A DNA stretch of 64,000 bases from Siphonodentalium dalli (taxonomy: Eukaryota > Mollusca > Scaphopoda > Gadilida > Siphonodentaliidae): contig CP136068.1 of the NCBI GenBank assembly GCA_032622095.1, forward strand, positions 54,832,025 through 54,896,024, in the 5' to 3' direction. Below are positions 58,796-64,000 of the stretch, piece by piece. Within the stretch, counting starts at the first letter, position 1. Each line of letters begins with the position of its first letter. Made by a program: the position numbers and the translations under genes. The notes under the pieces were generated by a model that was given only the letters and a program-made list of their open reading frames with translations, had not been told where the DNA came from and ran no database searches.

Positions 58796-60301
58796 ATGTA
58801 TGATTCTACAAATCCTGATTGGACTCCATCGTTAAATATGAAGTTGAAGGACCATGATGTGGATCAAACACCACTTAGTTCGGAAAAGGTTGGCAGATAT
58901 CATCGAGTCAAACAGAGGCGACTGACTTTGGAAAAGTTTGAGATGGCAAAAACTTTTATCAACCTGGCAACTCCTCAACTTTCACAGGATGCACCCATGG
59001 ACTGTGAACAACCAACCATAAATACCGGTACTTATACATGTACAAGGCAGTCGTTGCAAATCCATTCTGTTAGGCAGCCTTGAGAGTGGTAAAGTTGGAA
59101 GTGATTCAAACATTCCGAAAAACATGCAAGATGAAATGCAGAATTTGGGGGATGAAGTCAGGTGCTACAAAAATGAGATGAAAAAGAGAAGTCATTCCAA
59201 GGAGATGACAACAAAGTTAGATGCATCACAGGTTTCCCTAGTTTCTTTGTGTTGATGACAATTTTCCATTTCTGTGAGCGAAATATGTCGGATTGTAGGA
59301 TGAATTGTCTAACCAAATTTTAGCGATTCATTGTAGTGTTCATGAAACATTGTACGAATCTCCCCTGGAATTTCTTGGGTATATGTTTGGTGTTTTCGTT
59401 GCGACGATTTTGCGAAAATTTCAATCTATGACCCATATGCTCTACAATAGATTTGAAGAATCTATTCGTTGGCCAGGGCGTGAGGAGCTACAAATGACAA
59501 TGCCGGAACAGTTCAAATGTTCATTTGGATTGAGGGTTGCATCCATAATCGATTGCTTTGAAATATTCACGGAAGACCATCAAATCTACAGGCAAGAGCT
59601 TAATCGTGGTTCCCGTATAAACATCACAACACTATAAAGTTCCTCATTGGAATTACCCCACAAGGTACAATATCATTTATTTCAGATGCCTATGGGGCGG
59701 TGCACGACTATTCGTCTTAATCCAACTGGTCCACGCGACATACTGTCCACGCGACATATTGCCGTAGGGACATAATGTCTCGGCGACTTTTTGTCTACGC
59801 GACAACGCGACACTTTGGTAATCCGACACTATGTCTATAGACCGATTGTCTTTGTTGCAACTGGTCTCAATTAGCGCAGTAACTGTGAATTGCCATTAGC
59901 GAGGACAGTTTATGCATATTATTGTTTTATGGAATTATAACGCCAGCATATGTAGTGATAAATGTATCACAAAGACTCTGGGATTCTAGAAAAGCTCTTA
60001 CCAGGTGACCTAGTACTTGAGGACAGGGGGGGATTGATGTTCAGTGAAAATGCCAGCTTTCACAAAAGGGAAATCTGAACTGAGTCCTCTTGACAATGAA
60101 AAGACACGAGAAATAACAAATGTCAGAATCCATGTGGAAAGAGTGATTGGACTTGTAAAGAATAAGTTCACTATTCTCCATGGAAATATTCCAACTGACT
60201 ATTTAATGAATGGGGAGGATGGAATACCTCTGGTCTATACGATTGTGACAGTATGTTATGCTATTCCTAATATGTTTAACTCTATTGTATCCTCTGAATG
60301 A
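58796..60301 (+). pseudogene. DDE_Tnp_4-type transposase, broken
   Basis: Three plus-strand blocks give, in order, an N-terminal linker (58796-59083) with NPDWTPSLNM, a helix-turn-helix and first catalytic region (59305-59637) and a C-terminal region (60044-60301). Catalytic candidates are Asp in ASIIDCFEIF (59551-59553), Asp in GDLVLEDRG (60022-60024) and Glu in RIHVERVIGLVKNKF (60137-60139). KMPAFTKGKSELSPL is also typical. This is the HARBI1/THAP-associated transposase family common in molluscs and cnidarians. Frameshifts occur near 59620 and 60030-60044, the coiled-coil part (59090-59230) has lost its frame, and about 250 bp of foreign sequence interrupts it near 59694. A THAP domain was not found upstream. 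It is not functional as it stands. Confidence 0.88.
59694..59945. repeat. Insertion inside the transposase pseudogene
   Basis: This block separates the coding text ending [14 protein letters not shown] from that starting SDKCITK, which are close together in related transposases. Its left half repeats phrases such as 'cgcgacata.tgtc' and 'cgacact' five or six times (59735-59850). The origin is unknown. Confidence 0.6.
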
Positions 60302-61489
60302 AAGGGCTTTAATTTCATTATTTGATACCAGTTGTTAATGATGTTCACATGTTTGTATTTCAATGAAAACAGATAAAGTATATTGGCTTACTTCTGTTTC
60401 AATTTATGCCCATAACGTTAGCATGAATGCTTTTAATGCCCAATTATCAGTGACAAATCAGTTGACACATCTGGATCAATGTTAAAGGAAGTACTAATCC
60501 ACTGTGTCAACGCCACTTAATTAGGTGCTAAACAAATTAAGTGGATTTGTATAACTGAAAGGATTAGGACTTCCACCTCACAGATCGCCTTGCACATACA
60601 AGTACATGCATTACTTAACATAAAATAATTATACCACCCTTTAAGACAGTCTGGCATTGATAACGACTTCTCATGGCTGATTTGCGTTTTCAAAAACTTT
60701 TTTTTAGCAATACTTTCTCCCCTATTTCTTTTTACTTTCTGGACAAAAACCACAAAATTTTTGGCCCCGGTCATTTGTCCGGTGAAAACGATAACGCACC
60801 CGCATACTGGTGTCTGACATTGTCTGTGTCCGGCCTGTTATTTCCAGGCTTGCGTAAGCAGCCTGGTTGTGTAATATCAAGGTACCATCACTGGTATTAC
60901 TCTCCATGTTTAATGGTGCTGCATAGAGGCACTCAGATAAAAATTGTTTTGAGAAACGAAACTTTTTGTGCCATATCGATATTTGGGCCAGGACACGAGG
61001 CTTGCCGAGATTCCGGACCAAATATCTGGCCCTGAGGGTGAGATTTTTACATGCCCACAACCCAGGTCATGATGGATCATTTTTCTCCCAACCCAAGAAC
61101 CTCATTCTGATTTGTTTTTTAAACCAATCTTTGGCACAGTACAGTACATCTGGGGAGAAATCTGATTATCTGATTATCGTGATTATCTGGGATTATTTGT
61201 ATATACTGTAAAAACAAAGCGCGTTTAATACCCATGCTCGCAGGGTTAATACGTTAGAGTGAAATCGTCATGGGTTTGTGAAAGCTACCTGAAGATGTCG
61301 CATCATTGCACCGGCTCATATTCCGAGAAACGCGCATATTGATATGAAGTATACATGTAGTAGAGGCTCTTATGTCCAATTTTTGGCTCCCGTGTGCATT
61401 TTGTGAAGAAATATAGCCACTATGCTCATGATGTTGCTTGATATCTGGGGCACCAGAAAACAAATGTTAGACACCTGGGGATCGCGACT
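60302..61489. other. No gene recognised; one large stem-loop
   Basis: 60488-60573 forms a two-part stem: outer GGAAGTACTAATCC with GGATTAGGACTTCC, inner CCACTTAATT with AATTAAGTGG. Overlapping frames of 110-120 codons on both strands at 60673-61060 have no recognisable domain and are probably chance. Confidence 0.45.
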
Positions 61490-62435
61490 GGGTGGATTTA
61501 TGACGTCATCAAGATGGCCGCCATCCAAAATTTCAGAGTAGGCACTGAATCAGTTTGATTAATAGCTAGCAGTGAATTTATGGTAGGAAATATAATATTT
61601 CTCTACTGTTGTGATACTATGATAACAGGCTTCACTTTAACAGAAAAATTGACCACATTTAACCAAGATGGCCGCCAAAATGGCGACCGAAGTTCTGGAA
61701 AATAATGAATTTTCACACATGTCTCTTAAAACATTCACGGTTGTTTGAAATTGGTGGCCAATAGCAACTTAATTTTAAATACATTTGAATAACTAACCAT
61801 GTGAACATGATAATATGTCATACTTTGGGCCTTATTCCTACAAAATGTCGTCAAAATGTGAATTCATAAATATGCTATGAAAAGTTACCAAATATCGATT
61901 TTGTAATTCGAGCCAAGTGTTAGCCAGAAAATAGCTGAATTTGATAACAAACATTTGCAACAGGTTTAAACATATAGATTGCCATATAATTACAACCAAA
62001 AAAGTGCATCTGTATTCAAGATGGCAACCAAAATGGTTGCCAAAATTTATAAATCACTAAAATTTTCTTTGATATCACTCCTAATGTGCGATTTAGTGAA
62101 TATAGGTGAATATATTTGCTCCGTGTTGGCGTAATAACATGGAGATATGAAACAATGTGAATAGCTTGTGAACAATGGCTGTTTATACTCAAGAATTCGA
62201 GAGAATGAAACGACGAAAATGAGATGAAATCATCAAAATGGCAACCATGAACAATTTAAGAGTTGGCATTGAGTCTGGGAGGAAAATTTAGATAGTGAAA
62301 TGATTATGTTTCGCGACCAATAATACCATTGGATCACACTTCCTCTTGACGGTGCAATTTGGACCTCAAAATCCAAGATGGCTCCCAAAACAGCGACCGA
62401 AATTCTAATAATTGATGATTTTTCACACTCGCCTC

Positions 62436-62439
62436 TTAA
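62436..62439. repeat. TTAA target duplication, left copy
   Basis: TTAA precedes the 62440-63629 element and is matched at 63630-63633. The paralogous empty site 'gtctcttaaaacattcac' at 61723 has a single TTAA. Confidence 0.85.
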
Positions 62440-63629
62440 CTCTTTGATTGCCAGGGGCCGATATTATCGGCCCAAATGTCCGGTCGGTCAATTGCCAGGG
62501 CCGATATTATCGGCCATAATTGTAACCGTAATTATTTTGATCACAACTGTATGACAATAATAAAAAAGTTTTTCAAGTTTCATAAAATTATTGTTTTAAT
62601 TGTTTCTAATTAAATTCTGCAGTATATATCTGATTTTTAATCCTTTTTAAGACGTTTGAAAATTAAAATAATGAAATAAGTTTGTAAACAAAATGTAAGA
62701 TCCGCAGTCGGAAATCCAAAATGGCCGACAATTTCAGAAAAATATTTTTAGACAAATATTTATATGAAAGATCTGCATTTTACCAATGCATTAATTAATT
62801 TAAACATGATAGTATGACAACCTGACATTACAATAAAGATTATGTGTCCTTTAGATTGTTTTATTAGTTTTTTTAATAGTCAAAATTGCCGTTTTTGCTG
62901 AATGAATCACATATTTTTCAAGGTAAAAACGTAATTCACTAAAGTAAAACAAACGGCGTGATTATAAACTCCCACAGGCCCCAGCGTGCCTCAGTGACAG
63001 TTTAGACCACATGCATATGTGTCATATTTGTTATTTTATTTATAGCACAATGATGATAAGCTTGTAGTTAGAGATTTAATTATATATCACAATTTTTGTT
63101 TTGTTTTTTGACAGTCAAAATTGCCATTTTCCTCAATTAAAAAACCTAGCTATTTTCGTAGTAAACTGTCGCAACTAAAGTCTAAATCGGCTCCTGCATT
63201 GTGTAGCTCCTCACATATGATCCACCTATACCAGAACTAGACCCTAATTTATTCTTACAAGTTTTTAAATAAGAAAGACAGTAGAAAGATTTATCAGATC
63301 ATCATCGTTGGAATACTGTCTCAGAAAACCAATATTGAATATAGCAGGTTGCGGGCCATTTTTCAATTGGATTATTGCAAAAGAATCCTTATTTGGAGTT
63401 ATTTCCCTTGGGTGACAAGGAGTTATGCCCCTTAATTGTCGTGAATATTCTTCGGCAAAATATTCACCTGCAATTCTTTGGCTAATCACCTACATACATG
63501 TCCTTGATATTTGAAACATTATTTCATAAGAAGAAGACTATTATTGTATCATACTTTTCCACAATAAAATCAGTTTTCTCGTAAATTCTCCGGCAATTTA
63601 GGTGTAAAATTAGCTCGGCAACAAAAGAG
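62440..63629. mobile_element. Second TTAA-flanked piggyBac-like element, 1190 bp
   Basis: The ends are CTCTTTGATTGCC and GGCAACAAAAGAG, a 13-bp inverted repeat with two mismatches, flanked by TTAA. The flanks join to match the uninterrupted repeat copy at 61713-61760, which confirms the insertion. The left end carries two copies of ATTGCCAGG followed by the palindrome GGCCGATATTATCGGCC (62456-62472 and 62499-62515). A 74-residue minus-strand frame (63265-63489) has no recognised motif. The length is within one base of the 30969-32159 element. Confidence 0.83.
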
Positions 63630-64000
63630 TTAAATTATTCACAGCGGTTTGAAATCGGTGGCTACTAGCAACCTTATTTTGAATAAATTATACTATCTAA
63701 TCATTCGACAACCATGATATGTTAGATTAACATATTATTATCCATATGAATCTAAATTCAGGATGGTGACTCAGATGGTTACCAAAATGGAGAAATCATC
63801 CAAATTTGCTAGTTTTCATTTATAACGCTCCTAATGTGGGTTTCAGTGACTACTGGTAAACACATTTGTTCCCCTGTTGACAAAAGTGCCAGGATTGCTG
63901 ATACAATCTGAATTTTTTATTATCTGATACAATATGAATATTTTGCGAACAGTAGCTCCGAGATTTCATGAGAATGGAAACAGAAACCATGAAAAGTAGA

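Larger units (their letters stand above)
61490..63960. repeat. Diverged tandem repeat of about 715 bp, split by an insertion
   Basis: Recurring phrases are 'aagatggccgccaaaatggc' (61665) and 'aagatggctcccaaaacagc' (62378), 'ttttcacac.tg.ctcttaa' (61713 and 62420), and 'tttgaaat(t/c)ggtggc' (61747 and 63648). 'cactcctaatgtg' (62076) also recurs near 63828. The second copy is interrupted by the TTAA-flanked element at 62440-63629. No coding content was seen. Confidence 0.65.

Noticed and set aside
60673-61060. Overlapping frames of 110-120 codons on both strands
   Set aside because: Neither strand shows motifs, and frames open on both strands suggest composition rather than coding.
63265-63489. 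A 74-residue minus-strand frame as a candidate first exon of the host gene
   Set aside because: It lies wholly inside the TTAA-flanked element and has no donor in the required phase that I could identify.

Overview
The window looks like a piece of an animal nuclear genome, most likely a bivalve mollusc. There are no operons or bacterial genes. One host gene has small exons with GT-AG introns, and the rest is AT-rich intronic or intergenic DNA packed with minisatellites and dispersed repeats. The mollusc call rests on the style of the repeats (units of about 150-165 bp ending in hairpins, long GGAC tracts, phrases such as 'gggccataactcc') and is an inference.

The host gene is on the minus strand and enters the window from the right. 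Seven exons can be joined in phase: 34588-34692, 27312-27714, 25501-25585, 10674-10777, 4519-4695, 740-856 and 15-201. Together they encode the N-terminal Ser-rich region, the whole GRAM domain and the start of the acidic linker of a GRAMD1 (Aster) protein, the family that binds lipid and moves cholesterol at ER-plasma membrane contacts. The first exon(s) lie right of 34692 and were not recognised. The VASt domain and membrane anchor should lie left of position 1.

Layout. 1-10.8 kb: four exons; the exon coding for the C-terminal half of the GRAM domain sits between a 3.4 kb 42/49-bp minisatellite and a 3.2 kb 35-bp minisatellite. 10.9-13.6 kb: a Mutator-like element with roughly 300-bp terminal inverted repeats and a 9-bp target duplication. 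13.9-21.8 kb: a foldback structure with arms over 1 kb around a 42-bp satellite, split by a tandem-repeat element. 21.8-34.7 kb: three exons, a palindromic MITE, a 36-bp minisatellite, a duplicated element built of hairpins and a TTAA-flanked piggyBac-like element. 35-44 kb: a poly-G minisatellite cut into pieces by a LINE, a TIR element and nested hairpin-ended elements. 44-58.7 kb: MITEs, a second element with a 9-bp target duplication, LINE debris and more hairpin-ended elements. 58.8-60.3 kb: a broken DDE_Tnp_4 transposase. 61.5-64 kb: a diverged tandem repeat carrying a second TTAA-flanked element.

The most notable theme is a set of repeat families with one shared plan. Each has a small 5' hairpin, then a short motif, then tandem units of about 140-165 bp, a GGAC-rich tract and a 3' hairpin whose distal arm is the reverse complement of the 5' motif. 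Two hairpins of one family show compensatory base changes between copies. The plan resembles non-autonomous Helentron-type elements or the tandem-core 'pearl' elements of oysters, but no replicase is present here.
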